Origin: Macrostomum hystrix
Lineage: Eukaryota > Platyhelminthes > Macrostomidae
Assembly (NCBI GenBank): GCA_950097015.1
Contig: CATNEN010000002.1
Coordinates: 8,447,501 to 8,511,500, forward strand
DNA length: 64,000 bases
Direction of reading: 5' to 3'
In this document: positions 11,301 through 21,995 of the stretch, in pieces
Layout of the letters: each line of letters opens with the position of its first letter
Position numbering within the stretch: the first letter of the stretch is position 1
The notes under the pieces: model-generated
What the model was told of the DNA's origin: nothing
Seen by the model: only the letters and a program-made list of their open reading frames with translations
Database searches by the model: none
Translations under genes and position numbers: made by a program

Positions 11301-14300
11301 GGATTTCTAATCTAATTAGATGATTGCTAATCGAGTTAGGATATTTCTATATTTACCTTTCATGGAATCGTACAAAACGTCGCTAACCATGATTCCGACC
11401 ATGAAAAGTGCAGCCAAAGCATTTTCCTCTTACAATTTCTGGAAAAAGCACTGCAGTATCAACGCCTAATCTGCCGTCCTAGCATTAGGAATTCAGCTCT
11501 ATAATCTAGGATTAGCGAGGCCGGTTAGAGCATTGCGTGGCGCAGGTTCAGTCTTGAACTGTGGATCGCAGCCCAGATGTGCAAACCATGGGTGGCTTTG
11601 AAACGCGCGTGTTAATCATCATTTTACAAACTACCCTAGTAGGAGTAGATGTGCTGATGAAGTTTTCAAAGGTTTCGCATCTACACTTTGTCGGACTTTC
11701 TGAACACAATCAGCCAGCAGACTTTGCTGACTCAGGTGCTTCTGAGCCTGATTCCCCGTCCAGATGCATTAGGGGAAAACTGCGCCACATTGACCTGACA
11801 CCACGAATTATACCAAGTATGGCTGTGGATGCTTCGAAATCAGGCAATTTTCTGCTGTCTTTGGAGACAGCGAACAGCGAAATTTCCTGTGCTGAAAACT
11901 CTGCGCATTTATTTCCTAGCAACAATTGGGCAACTATCGACTGAAATAATTTGATTTCACAGGTACTGGCGAGTCGGGAAAATCCACCATCAGAAAGCAG
12001 ATGCAAATTATTCACATCAATGGTTTCAGTGGCAAGTAAGTGTCCCTGAGAACAGGATAAACACTGCACTGTAGACAGCCCTTGAACATTGTTCTCAATT
12101 GTTGCAGAGAGCGCATGGAACTATTGCCCTACATGAGAAGAAATATTCGCGACTCAATTGCGGTAAGAAGCAAATTTGTTTTAATTTTGTCTCTTTCGAC
12201 CAATCAGAAACGAGCAACAAAGATGGGGCTAGAAAATGAAGTGAGGTGGGTGTGCGCGTCAACTGCACGAGCCAATGGGAGAGTAGAGAGAGTTATGGCG
12301 AGGCCCTCCATTATCTGCTCTCTGTCGACCGAAAACCTGCAACAAATTCACTGGTCTGTGACCTTGACCTGACGAACCAACTAAATGAAAAATCAGGAAT
12401 AAATTTGTTGGCAGCCCAGCTTGTCCTGTCTGACAGTCGCATTAATTCTGTTATTTGATTTTTCTGCTGACACTGGGCAGCTGTCTGTGGCATTCCTGCT
12501 CGAGTCCGGATCTGTGCATGCTAATCAGTGGACTCAAGACTCAGACTCAGCGACAAAGCGTTACTGTTAGCAGTTTGATTGATGACTGCCACTGCGAAAG
12601 AAATTCTACTAATGGCATAGAAATGCCTCACCGGGATAGCAATGCTCTCACGATCTTATTTTAGTACAATCTGAAACCCATTTATGCATATAGTTTTTAT
12701 ATATCAGCGTACTTTTTTGAGTGGTCGGGAGTTCTAATCCCACTGTATCTCATTGTAATAACTTCGACAGTTTATTGCAAGGGAAACAAAAACTCCTCGC
12801 CAGATTGCGTGCCGCAAGTTTAAAACACATCCTTGTTTGGATTGTATTGACATACGTATCGGTGAATGGCTAGTCTGTAACAGTTTCGCGAATAGTTATA
12901 ATAATATAAAAATGATTACACCTGCCCAAATCGATAATACAGCCGCAGCCATTGCGTGGCACATCTGAAGGCAGTGTATCATTGACTGGGGAGATGGAGG
13001 GCTGCGGGCAGTGGCACATTATTTGGTGACTCTAGACAGGCAGCCAGCGAGGAGGCAATTCTGCCCATTTCGCTGACTCCTGAGCACACACGTACACAGA
13101 TACCGTACGTAAGCACAAGCTCACACAGGTGTGTACATCTGCCCTGACTTCCTCGTCGTCAGGCAGTGTACACTGTCATTTTGCCTTTGAGGTTGGCCCT
13201 CAAAAATTGCATGGCAAGCCCCAAACGAAGGTGGCCTCGCCGCGGAATCGACCTTGGTGCAAAAAGTAAGCGCGGTATCTGCTCTGCCACTGCCCCCTGG
13301 GGGACGCCACACCCACCCTAACTACCCCAGCCACTGCCCCCTTGGGGACGCCACACCCACCCTTAACTACCCCAGCCACTGCCCCCCTGGGGGACGCCAC
13401 ACCCACCCTTAACTACCCCAGCCACTGCCCCCCTGGGGGACGCCACACCCACCCTAACTACCCCAGCCACTGCCCCCTGGGGGACGCCACACCCACCCTA
13501 ACTACCCCAGCCACTGCCCCCCTGGGGGACGCCACACCCACCCTTAACTACCCCAGCTACTGCCGGTACCTATTTAACATCTTGGTGACCTGAAGAACTT
13601 AATTGTCTTCCTAAAGGACACGAATTGTTCGATTGGAGTTTGGAATCGAACCCCCGACCTTTAAGTCGTGAGTCCGACGCTCAAACCACTAGGCTGCAAC
13701 CCCCTTAGTTGTCTATGAGCATAGTCAATACAATTATCCCCTGGCGTTGCCCACTCAACTCTCGGCCTGGCCAGTGCGTCATCGCCGGCATGCAGAAGTT
13801 GTCTCTGGACTTCGACAGCGCCGAGAACGCCAGGCTGGGCCAGTGGCTGCTGGAGCTGATGGCGCGGAACCAGGCGCACAACTGCCTGCCCGCCGATCGC
13901 GACCCGTTCGACTACTCGCCCGAGTTCTTCGCCGTAGTTGAGACGCTCTGGTCCGACTCCGGCGTGCAGCTGAGCTACCGGAACTCGAGCAGCTATCAGC
14001 TGATCGACTGCGCCAAGTAGTGAGCGTTGCGCCATTGCTTGGGGCTCGCGAGCATCTGGGGGAGACAATGGGCTATATTTCATCACCGCTATAAACTATA
14101 AACTGATGTTTCTTGGAGGGACAAATTGGGATTGTTTCACTTAGCTACAAGGCCATTGTTAACCCACATTCATTTAGTGATAGTCGGACAATCAATTCTG
14201 CCCATTCCGCTGACTCCACACACGCACCCAGACACTGTGCGATGGCACACACTCGTGTGGACATCTGCCCTGACTTTTTCATCGTCAGACACTGTACTGC

Positions 14301-16082
14301 ACTCTCTTTGACTTGACTTAGCTGCAGGGTGGTCCATGGACGCAGCGGGGAGGCGAGGATCGCCCATAACGCTAACCCCTGTAGGCCCGCAGACAGGCGA
14401 GGGCGCGGGGCCGGTCAGGGTGGTCCGCCGGTCCGTCCTGCAGCGTTGTCTTCCGTAGGGAAGAACGTGGCTCGTCTTGTTGCCCGGAGGAACTGGACGA
14501 GCCGTGGACGAGCCGTGGAATGCTGTCGGGCTGGCAGATCTCGTCCATAGACGGGTTAGGCCCGAGGTAGCGTAGCCGGTCTCCTACTGCACTCTCACTG
14601 TGCATTGGTGGTTGGCCTGAAAAAAACACTGCGGATTCGAGCTGAAAAAACTCTCCCAGTAGATCGGTGCTAATCAGCGGATTAGCTGGAAAACATTTTC
14701 AATGCCAGACTCCGCACTTAACCCACAGCTTCCTAGACCGGGTCCGACAGTTCAGCGACCCCGAGTACACCCCGACTGACCAGGACATCCTGCGATGTCG
14801 CGTGATGACTAACGACATCTCCGACATCAATTTCGACATCAAGGACGGTGGCCACACTGTCAAGTTCAGGTGAGTGGCTCGCACCTGTCTAACATTATTC
14901 CATTCCTACTGCAAGGAATCGGTGCTGACTAGCGAACAAGAATTCTATAGGGCATCTTTCTGACCTTTCAGAGTGTTCGACGTGGGTGGCCAGCGAGGCG
15001 AGCGTCGCAAGTGGATCCAGTGCTTCAACAATGTGACCGCCATTCTCTACCTGTGTGACGTGAGCAGCTTCGATCAAACGCTGAAGGAAGACGTCGACTC
15101 GCCCGTGCCGAAGAACCGCCTGCTGGAGTCGCTGGACACCTTCCAGGAGGTTTGGCTGAATCGCTACCTGCAGGACGTGTCCATCCTGCTGTTCATCAAC
15201 AAGATCGACCAGCTGGAGGAGAAGGTGCGCGCTGGCAGGTCGCCGAAGGCTCTGATCAGCCATTGCCTCCAGGCCGATGCCGCGGCTTTGGCCACCGACT
15301 GCGACGCTTGCGACGGAGGCGTCGAAAATGACAAAAAGAAGAAGTCTTGTCTCGGCCCCATAAACCTGCGACGCTTCATATGCAGCTTCTGCTTGGACGC
15401 CTTCCAGCCACCAGGTGGGAAGTCGGAGATGTTGTCATTGAATTCCTGCACCGCTTCACCGTTCCTTCCTTTTTACGCCATAGAAACTGACAGGAGAGAT
15501 TTTCTCGCGGCATTTCCCCAGCTGGACGCTTCGGCAACCGACGATGAGCCGCCAGCCGTGCACCCGGACACGGTTAAGTTCGCCTGCTACGTGCAGCGAA
15601 TCTTCCAGGTAATTTTGATGATATGACATCGGCTAGTTCAAGCAACTCTTGATGGACTCATCAGTCCTTCACTAGTCACTACACTGTCTCATCACCTCTA
15701 AACTGTCTCATTATCTCTTAACGTCTCATCTCCCTTGTGTCTCATCTCTCCCATGACTCATCTCTCCACTGTCTCTCTCATGCAGTAGACAGTATAGACT
15801 TAGATGGTTCAATCTTGCACTCTGTCTTGCCTTCGCCCTGCCATTCGTCAGCATGCATTGCATAAGATAAGTCGTGTATAGAACGTCTGCGATGTCTCTG
15901 CCCTCTCCAATCAGGAAATCGCATCTCGCAAGCGCCGCTCTGAGTACAAGTTTGAGTACCACTACCACGCCTGCTACAGCTACTTCACCTGCGCGGTGAA
16001 CACCGACAATGTCAAGAAGGTGCTGGAGGGCTGTCGCCGATTCATCATCGATAAACACCTCGAGAGATTTGGCATTCTCTGA
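8336..16082 (+). CDS. GNAS-like: Heterotrimeric G-protein alpha subunit, alpha-s-like
   Basis: GTPase that relays GPCR signals at the plasma membrane; the family normally activates adenylyl cyclase. Exons: 8336-8474, 11963-12035, 12108-12162, 13775-14019, 14729-14869, 14972-15238, 15494-15608 and 15915-16082, all GT-AG and phase-consistent, giving 400 aa (alpha-s about 394). If 15239-15493 is retained the frame stays open and gives 485 aa. Seen: P-loop GTGESGKST (residues 47-55), switch I RCRVMT, switch [14 protein letters not shown], guanine-binding NKID and TCAVNT, C-terminal [22 protein letters not shown] and RRKWIQCFN are alpha-s-like. An in-frame TGA directly precedes the ATG. The N-terminus ([10 protein letters not shown]) has two cysteines that could be palmitoylated but no Gly2. 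The usual TxGI of switch I reads TNDI. Family certain, alpha-s class likely. Confidence 0.92.
8500..9245. repeat. 15-bp homopyrimidine minisatellite, G-alpha intron 1
   Basis: Nearly 750 bp of C and T with scarce G, built on a 15-bp unit such as ccttcctcttcccct. It begins only about 25 bp after the exon 1 donor (8475). All three plus frames and two minus frames stay open across it, but they encode only SSP/LFL or EEG/KRK-type low complexity. Confidence 0.96.
9570..10445. repeat. 33-bp minisatellite, G-alpha intron 1
   Basis: About 26 copies of a unit near 33 bp with core accttagctatcccaatcc, plus a second block type (ctacaccttaattagctacc) that is itself repeated toward the right end. Confidence 0.94.
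10446..11140. other. Unique intronic sequence, G-alpha intron 1
   Basis: No repeat and no convincing exon was seen. The short open frames on the minus strand have no recognisable family. Confidence 0.5.
11150..11320. repeat. Degenerate AT-rich tandem repeat, period about 22 bp
   Basis: About eight diverged copies around the core tttgggatttctaatttttt, in G-alpha intron 1. Confidence 0.8.
12890..13295 (-). mobile_element. tRNA-derived SINE, family A, near full length
   Basis: On the minus strand the head has an A-box-like tggcagagcagatacc and a B-box aaggtcgattcc. It is followed by a body with gtgtacactgcctgacgacg, ctcaggagtcagcgaa and gggcagaattgcc, and an A/T-rich tail near 12890-12915. The same body recurs at 14185-14320, 18877-19150, 48908-49251, 52325-52530 and 57735-57930. 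Located in G-alpha intron 3. Confidence 0.8.
13295..13562. repeat. 44-46-bp minisatellite next to a SINE head, G-alpha intron 3
   Basis: Six copies of a 44-46-bp unit (cores ccactgccccctgggggacg and ccacacccaccctaactacc). It directly abuts the 5' head of the family A SINE; each unit contains ccactgcccc, the complement of the SINE's leading ggggcagtgg. Confidence 0.93.
13562..13707 (-). mobile_element. tRNA-derived SINE, family B
   Basis: Read on the minus strand it opens with a tRNA-like head: gcctagtggtttgagcg (A-box region) and ggggttcgattcc (B-box). It continues into a domain ending cttcaggtcaccaagatg and ttaaataggtacc. The T-stem is not paired (ggggg versus ccaaa), so it is not a functional tRNA gene. 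Two degenerate relatives lie at 45855-45998 and 51355-51545. It ends about 65 bp upstream of the G-alpha acceptor at 13775. Confidence 0.72.
14185..14320 (-). mobile_element. SINE family A fragment
   Basis: Part of the family A body on the minus strand. On the plus strand it shows aattctgcccattccgctga, cacacacgcaccc and catctgccctgactttttca. Head and tail are missing. Located in G-alpha intron 4. Confidence 0.7.
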
Positions 16083-17520
16083 AAATTTTGCACTTTCAAA
16101 TTGGCGCCAAACATAGTGAAATTAGTAATTTCGTGTGCGCTCACTCCGTCAGCCGTGCAGCCACAAGGGCAAAGTTAGTGCAAAATCAGCTAGCGGTGTT
16201 TTTAATTATTGCAACAGGTTTTTATTCTCGCTTCTGACTAATCATTCCCTATTCATGCATCATTCAATGCTTGCGCACAATTACTGTATCCCTGTCCTTA
16301 ATCAATTTATCAATCGATTGTTGCCGTGAATAGCAGAATATTAAAATATTTGTTTCAATTAACAAAAACTGTCACACTTACTTTTCCATTGAATTCATTG
16401 CTCTATTAACATTTGACTTATTTTTTTTCTGACCAAAATAGCTTTCTTTACTACTGGTATCTCACGTTGCTTAATTGCTTTTTCTGTCGCGGCTGTCAGC
16501 AATGAGTAATCCGATGCAACAATTGAGGGCGTAAGGCATCGCTTTGTCACAAAATATGACAATAATTTAAGCTTTTATTGCTCGATTTAAGCCAGCATAT
16601 TACTCGTAAATTTAGCAACTAAAGTTTTTAGTTCAATTTAATTGAATAATACGGGCCGCGACTGAGAAGTGAGTCCTGCGTCTCCACAGTTAGAGACGAT
16701 TATCAGTTTATCACACTAAATCTGCGTTTTAATCAATTTTTAAAGGTAAACTATGCATTAACAGAGCTCCCAAACCGAATGACCGATTTTCGTGAAAGTA
16801 CAGAAGAAAATGAAGCAAAATTTTACGCCCGTACATGATGAAACCTTTTGTTACGTGGCTTTTGTCACCGGAAACCACGACGACAATCGTTGAATATCTC
16901 GACGATGCCGATGCTTTGTGATTCTGGAAGTTGTTTCATCGGGTAGAGTGGAAAATCCAGGCCCGTGGTCTGGATTTTTATGGCGATTGGTTGAATATTT
17001 TCGTAGATCAGAAAAAAAGAAAAATTTGAGTATTTGAAACCCCCCCGTGATCTTTCTGCTGTTAACAAATACCATTCACCATTGGCAGTCTAGTTAAAAT
17101 GAGATGTAGACTAGCTGAGATAGAATGTACGCATCTCAGGCAGTGTACACTTCTTATCGTAGGGGAGGGTAGGACTGTATGTACACTGTCCCAGGCCCAG
17201 CCCCGCGCCCACCACCCCCATGTGCCGCGAAGCATAGACATCCCCCGCTTGAAAGCTCTCTCGTCCCTCGTGCCTCGTCCTTTCTTTCTCTCTCCGTTCC
17301 AACTCTCTAGCCCGAGACTTCGCCCGCGGCAACGTTTCTATGGCAACCGTGTGTGAGGCAGAAAGCTTACAATGTACGCCTACGACTGCTGAGCAGCCTT
17401 GCGCGCACAAAAAGAGACAGGCGTTCGGACTTAAAATAAGGTGGTCCTCGAATATTTTCTCAAAACTAGAAGGTGGCCAAAAGCAGCAGAGTAGTTTTGT
17501 TGAAAGGAGATTTATCGCAG
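16083..17520. other. G-alpha 3' region and tectonic 5' region
   Basis: AT-rich sequence up to about 17090, presumably the G-alpha 3' UTR and spacer, then GC-richer sequence leading to the tectonic ATG. A short piece resembling SINE family A (ggcagtgtacac) is near 17140. No gene was seen. Confidence 0.5.
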
Positions 17521-20500
17521 ATGCTTCAACTAAAGCTTCCTGGCCTGCTCCTGCTGCCGCTGTTGCTGCTTCAAACGGTGTCTGGCCAGTCAGAGACTAC
17601 GTTGCTGGACCCGCAGTATTACAACATTGCGCCCTGCCCCTGCGACCTGCAGGCTAGCGTCTGTGACGTTGGCTGCTGCTGCGATGCGGGCTGTAGCGCC
17701 AGCGACAAGACTCTGTTCGACTGCAACTCCGGCTTCTACGGCGGCAACTCCAGCGCCCTTGAGCTGTTCAGGCAGTGCAGCTCCACAGACAACAGGAACC
17801 CAGACTACCACCCATTCACCTGTGTGCTCATCGAGAACTACAATGCCTACCTGGGCAGGTACTTCCCGGTGAAGGCCATCGCCACCGACTGGGCGACCAC
17901 GAGAGCCAGCGGATCTGCGGCCAGCCTGAGCGGCCAGTTCCCGACTCAGACCATACTGGGAGTGCAGGTGCGAGTTTGTTTTAATTTGCTTCGTGAAGTT
18001 GGGACAATAAACCCCTAATTACAAGTACGATAAAACTAAGCTAAGAGGTAGGATAAACCCCAACCTACAGGTAGGATAAACCCCAACCTACAGGTAGGAT
18101 AAACCCCAACCTACAGGTAGGATAAACCCCAGCCTACAGGTAGAATAAACCCCAACCTACAGGTAGGATAAACCCCAACCTACAGGTAGAATAAACCCCA
18201 ACCAACAGGTATGATAAACCCCAACCAACAGGTAGGATAAACCCCAACCTACAGGTAGGATAAACCCCAACCTACAGGTAGAATAAACCCCAACCTACAG
18301 GTAGGATAAACCCCAGCCTACAGGTAGGATAAACCCCAACCTACAGGTAGAATAAACCCCAACCAACAGGTATGATAAACCCCAACCAACAGGTAGGATA
18401 AACACCAACCAACAGGTAGAATAAACCCCAGCCTACAGGTAGGATAAACCCCTGCCTACAGGTAGGATAAACCCCAACCTACAGGTAGAATAAACCCCAA
18501 CCAACAGGTAGGATAAACCCCAACCTACAGGTAGGATAAACCCCAACCTACAGGTAGGATAAACCCCAGCCTACAGGTAGAATAAACCCCAACCTACAGG
18601 TAGGATAAACCCCAACCTACAGGTAGAATAAACCCCAACCAACAGGTATGATAAACCCCAACCAACAGGTAGGATAAACCCCAACCTACAGGTAGGATAA
18701 ACCCCAACCTACAGGTAGAATAAACCCCAGCCTACAGGTAGGATACACCCCAGCCTACAGGTAGGATAAACTCCAACCTACAGGTAGGATTAACCCAACC
18801 TACAGGCATGAAAACCCCAACCTACTGGTGGGATACATTTAAACCAATAAGTACAATTAAGCCAAACCGGCAGGTAATAATAATAATGATAATAATGATT
18901 GCAGTCAATGATACATCTGAAGGCAGTGTATCATTGACTGGGGAGATGGAGTGCTGAGGCACTGGCACACCATTTGCTGACACTATACCCGCAGCCAGCG
19001 AGGAGGCAATTCTGCCCATTTCGCTGACTCCTGAGCACACACGCACACAGATACTGTACGCAGGCACACGCTCACACCCTGACATCTGCCCTGACTTTCT
19101 CATCGTCAAGCAGTGTACACTCTCACTGTGCCTTGGGGGTTGGTAACAACCCAAACCAGCAGGTAGGGTAAACCCAGCCGACAGGTAGGCTAAACTATCC
19201 TATCAAACCCACACCTGCAGGAGGCGGCCTTGGCTAGCAACAGGCGGGCAGGCCTGCTGCTGCTGGAGCTGCCGGGCACAGTGACCCAGATCTGGCCGGA
19301 CTCCAGGCAGGCCCCTAACAATCGCCTGGCCCTGCCGCGCCGCACACTGTCGGGCGGCTGCGATAGGAGCGCCGGCATCGCCTTCCTGGAGGACTCCAGC
19401 GACGCCTGCGATGTGACAGTGAGCAGCTCAGTGTGCTCAGCACGAACAGCCTCGCCCATCGATGCAAACATCTTCGCCAGCGCCTGCGCCGGCGGCAACG
19501 CCAGCTGCGAAGCGAAGGCGCGCACCCAGCAGTCGTCCACGGTGTTCCCCGTCAGCGTCACGTACCAGACGCTGAGCTCAGCGGTCGGCTATCAGAAGGG
19601 CCTTGCTGGGACCAGCCCGACTGTGTCCGCTGGCAGCCTTCTGCCGCCGGACCTCACAGGAACCGCCTGCAGCAACGCTGTGGTTGATGTAAGCTACCGG
19701 TTCACGTGGAGCGGTAGCAGCGTGGTCAGCCTGGCTGCCACCGTTTCCATGGCGACGGTAGAGCTGGGCTCTACGGTGACGCAGAAATTCAGCGTCAGCT
19801 TTGTGCACCAATCGGCGGCTTCCTTGACAACGGTTGCCAAGCGCTCCGGATTGGTTGGCTACAATCCAGGAGCGCAACTGATTGGAGCATCCAACTCATC
19901 CGGCTCCGTGAGTTTAGAGAGAGAGAAGGAGAGGAGAGGTAGAGATGAGAGATAAGAGGGAGAGTGAGGGGGAGAAATTTGAGGGAGAGATAAGAGGGAG
20001 GGATGAGGGGGGGAAGCTGATGGTCAGAGGTTACAAGGGCCAGGCCGCACTCTCCGCAGTTGAACTCCAGCTCGGCCTACTGGCCCAGACTGTGGAAGGC
20101 GGCCACCGACGGCTCCTGCCCGAGTGCTTCAGCGGCTGCCGCCAGCGGCGACCCTGTACAGTTCCTGTACGACGCCACGTCCTACTGTACGGAGACCGTG
20201 GCGCTCAGCGACTTCTCCGACTGCCCCACCCTGCGGCAGCGACTGCGCAACCGCCTGCTGGCACAGTTCCCCGCCAACCGCATCGGCGTGTTCGGCAGTG
20301 CGAACTCCAGCGTCAGCAACGATTGGGTGAGCGGCGAGCTGGGGTCATGGCCTCTGCATCCTGTGGGGTCATGCTGGGGTCATGGCTTCTGCCTCCTGTG
20401 CTGCAACCTCTCCTCCTCTGCATCCTCTGCATCCAACTCCAGATCCCATCAATTCACTCATTTGGCTAATCCTTCAACCAGGTGACGTTGATGGAGCAGA

Positions 20501-20976
20501 ACCTGACAGAATTCACCGGCTTTGAGTTTGCCGGCAGCAACAACAATGTGACTCCCGCCTGGACGGCCCTGCCCGGCCTCTGCCTCGGCCTGCCCACTGA
20601 GGTTGTGCTCACCGTTCTCTACTCTGAGCAGGGCAAGGCAAACGACAGCAGCATCTGGCAGGTGGTTGGCGCCTACCTGCGATACAAGCAGGTGCACGTC
20701 GCGGCCACCTGCGGCCCCACCGGCTGCTCCAGCACCAGCCTCATGATGTCCACCGGGGTGCAGTTTGTCCGGGTGCCCTCCGACTGGCTGCAAAACGACC
20801 AGGCCTTCTTCGGGCCTTACAAGGCCATCTGCTGGTGGGGCATCTGCTGGGACGAGCTGGCCTACCCGCTGACCGCCGACTTCGAAGGCGAGAGTCGCTC
20901 GGCCAGCATCGCCTGGTGTGTGTTCATCGTGCTGGTCGCGGTGTACGCGTTCTGCATTTCTAGGCCCTGGTGTTAG
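17521..20976 (+). CDS. TCTN-like: Tectonic-family protein (ciliary transition zone)
   Basis: Tectonics are secreted or membrane proteins of the MKS/B9 complex at the ciliary transition zone, needed for ciliary membrane composition and Hedgehog signalling in vertebrates. Four phase-0 exons (17521-17967, 19221-19907, 20060-20326, 20482-20976) give 631 aa, within the family range (about 590-700). Seen: an N-terminal signal peptide (leucine-rich, likely cleaved after VSG near residue 22), and the diagnostic cysteine cluster PCPCDLQASVCDVGCCCDAGC at residues 38-58, written here only to show spacing. Many NxS/T sites and paired cysteines follow. A C-terminal hydrophobic segment (WCVFIVLVAVYAFCI, about residues 612-626) suggests a type I membrane protein. 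Which tectonic paralogue (1, 2 or 3) cannot be decided. Confidence 0.88.
18040..18835. repeat. 23-bp minisatellite, tectonic intron 1
   Basis: About 34 copies of a 23-bp unit with core aggataaaccccaacctaca. The variant string (gga/gaa, ccaacc/ccagcc/ccaacca) repeats in blocks of several units. Confidence 0.95.
18877..19150 (-). mobile_element. SINE family A, 5'-truncated
   Basis: Minus-strand copy. Its trinucleotide tail is seen as taataataatgataataatg at the left end, followed by the family body (aaggcagtgtatcattgact, ggcaattctgcccatttcgc, tgacatctgccctgactttc). The tRNA head is absent. It interrupts the right end of the 23-bp array in tectonic intron 1; array-like units reappear at 19150-19200. 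Confidence 0.78.
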
Positions 20977-21094
20977 CCCCAACAGCTGGCAGCATCTCCC
21001 AGGTGTCTCCAGGGTGCTCTCCGGCTTCCTCAACTCTTACTGTACGAATTTTACCTAATTTGAAGACAGCTCGCAGGTTCCGTAATGCTCATCG

Positions 21095-21400
21095 TGTTCT
21101 CATAGGCTCACCCGGACACAATGATGCGGTCCAGTTCTCATAGGCTCACCCGAACACAATGATGCGGTCCAGTTCTCATAGGCTCACCCGAACACAATGA
21201 TGCGGTCCAGTTCTCATAGGCTCACCCGAACACAATGATGCGGTCCAGTTCTCATAGGCTCACCCGAACACAATGATGCGGTCCAGTTCTCATAGGCTCA
21301 CCCGAACACAATGATGCGGTCCAGTTCTCATAGGCTCACCCGAACACAATGATGCGGTCCAGTTCTCATAGGCTCACCCGAACACAACGATGCAGTCAAG
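21095..21400. repeat. 38-bp minisatellite downstream of tectonic
   Basis: Eight nearly identical copies of a 38-bp unit with core aggctcacccgaacacaatg, starting about 120 bp after the tectonic stop codon. It is probably in its 3' UTR or just beyond. Confidence 0.94.
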
Positions 21401-21404
21401 GTTT

Positions 21405-21995
21405 CAACCGTCCAACTAAAAGCTTCAGTGTCCCATGGTTTTAGAATATTTTCATTGATAAATAGTCAGTTTGTTATAAGTTTTCCTAAAAATTTATTTA
21501 GCCGATATGTTTAGAAACTTTGCCGCTGGCTGCGCCAATGGAAAATTCAAAATTGTTTTTCGACCATTTCTATCGATGTAGCTCCGATGCCGTCCATTGA
21601 TTTTTATCTCTCAAATTGTGAGTTGTACAAAATAGTATTCAGTTCAAAGTCTTTTAAAAATCAAGTATAGAAACTGTTTATTGGCGACTTAAGCTGACCT
21701 ACAGAAAAAAGAACTGACTTTGTTAATATTTTTATTTTATTTTCTTGTGATTGCAACTATTTGAACGGTTCACGATATAAACCATTCAGTAGTGATTCAA
21801 GTCCGTTTTCAGAATGTGAAAACCAGAGTTTAAAAAAGTTCCATGGTGCGTCACGCAGAGTGACATAATAAAAGTACAAATGTGCCATTTAGTGCAAATG
21901 TTGCTTTTTAACACCAAATAGTTGTGCATCTACAGTCAGTCACTGTGTGGGTGGAATCCGCCAAGGTAGCCAGCTGATCTCTGGGGACTCGCGCG
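21405..21995. other. AT-rich spacer between convergent genes
   Basis: Unique AT-rich sequence between the tectonic gene and the convergent cyclase gene. It would hold both 3' UTRs. Confidence 0.5.
21731..21736 (-). terminator. Candidate polyadenylation signal of the cyclase gene
   Basis: AATAAA on the minus strand about 260 bp beyond the cyclase stop codon, in an AT-rich spacer. Chance occurrence is possible. Confidence 0.35.

Noticed and set aside
11500-11580. Possible tRNA-like A/B boxes (ggttagagcattgcg, aggttcagtcttgaac)
   Set aside because: The spacing and stems are poor and no second copy was seen.
13595-13710. Minus-strand tRNA gene
   Set aside because: A- and B-boxes are present but the T-stem and acceptor stem do not pair; it continues into a SINE 3' domain also seen elsewhere.
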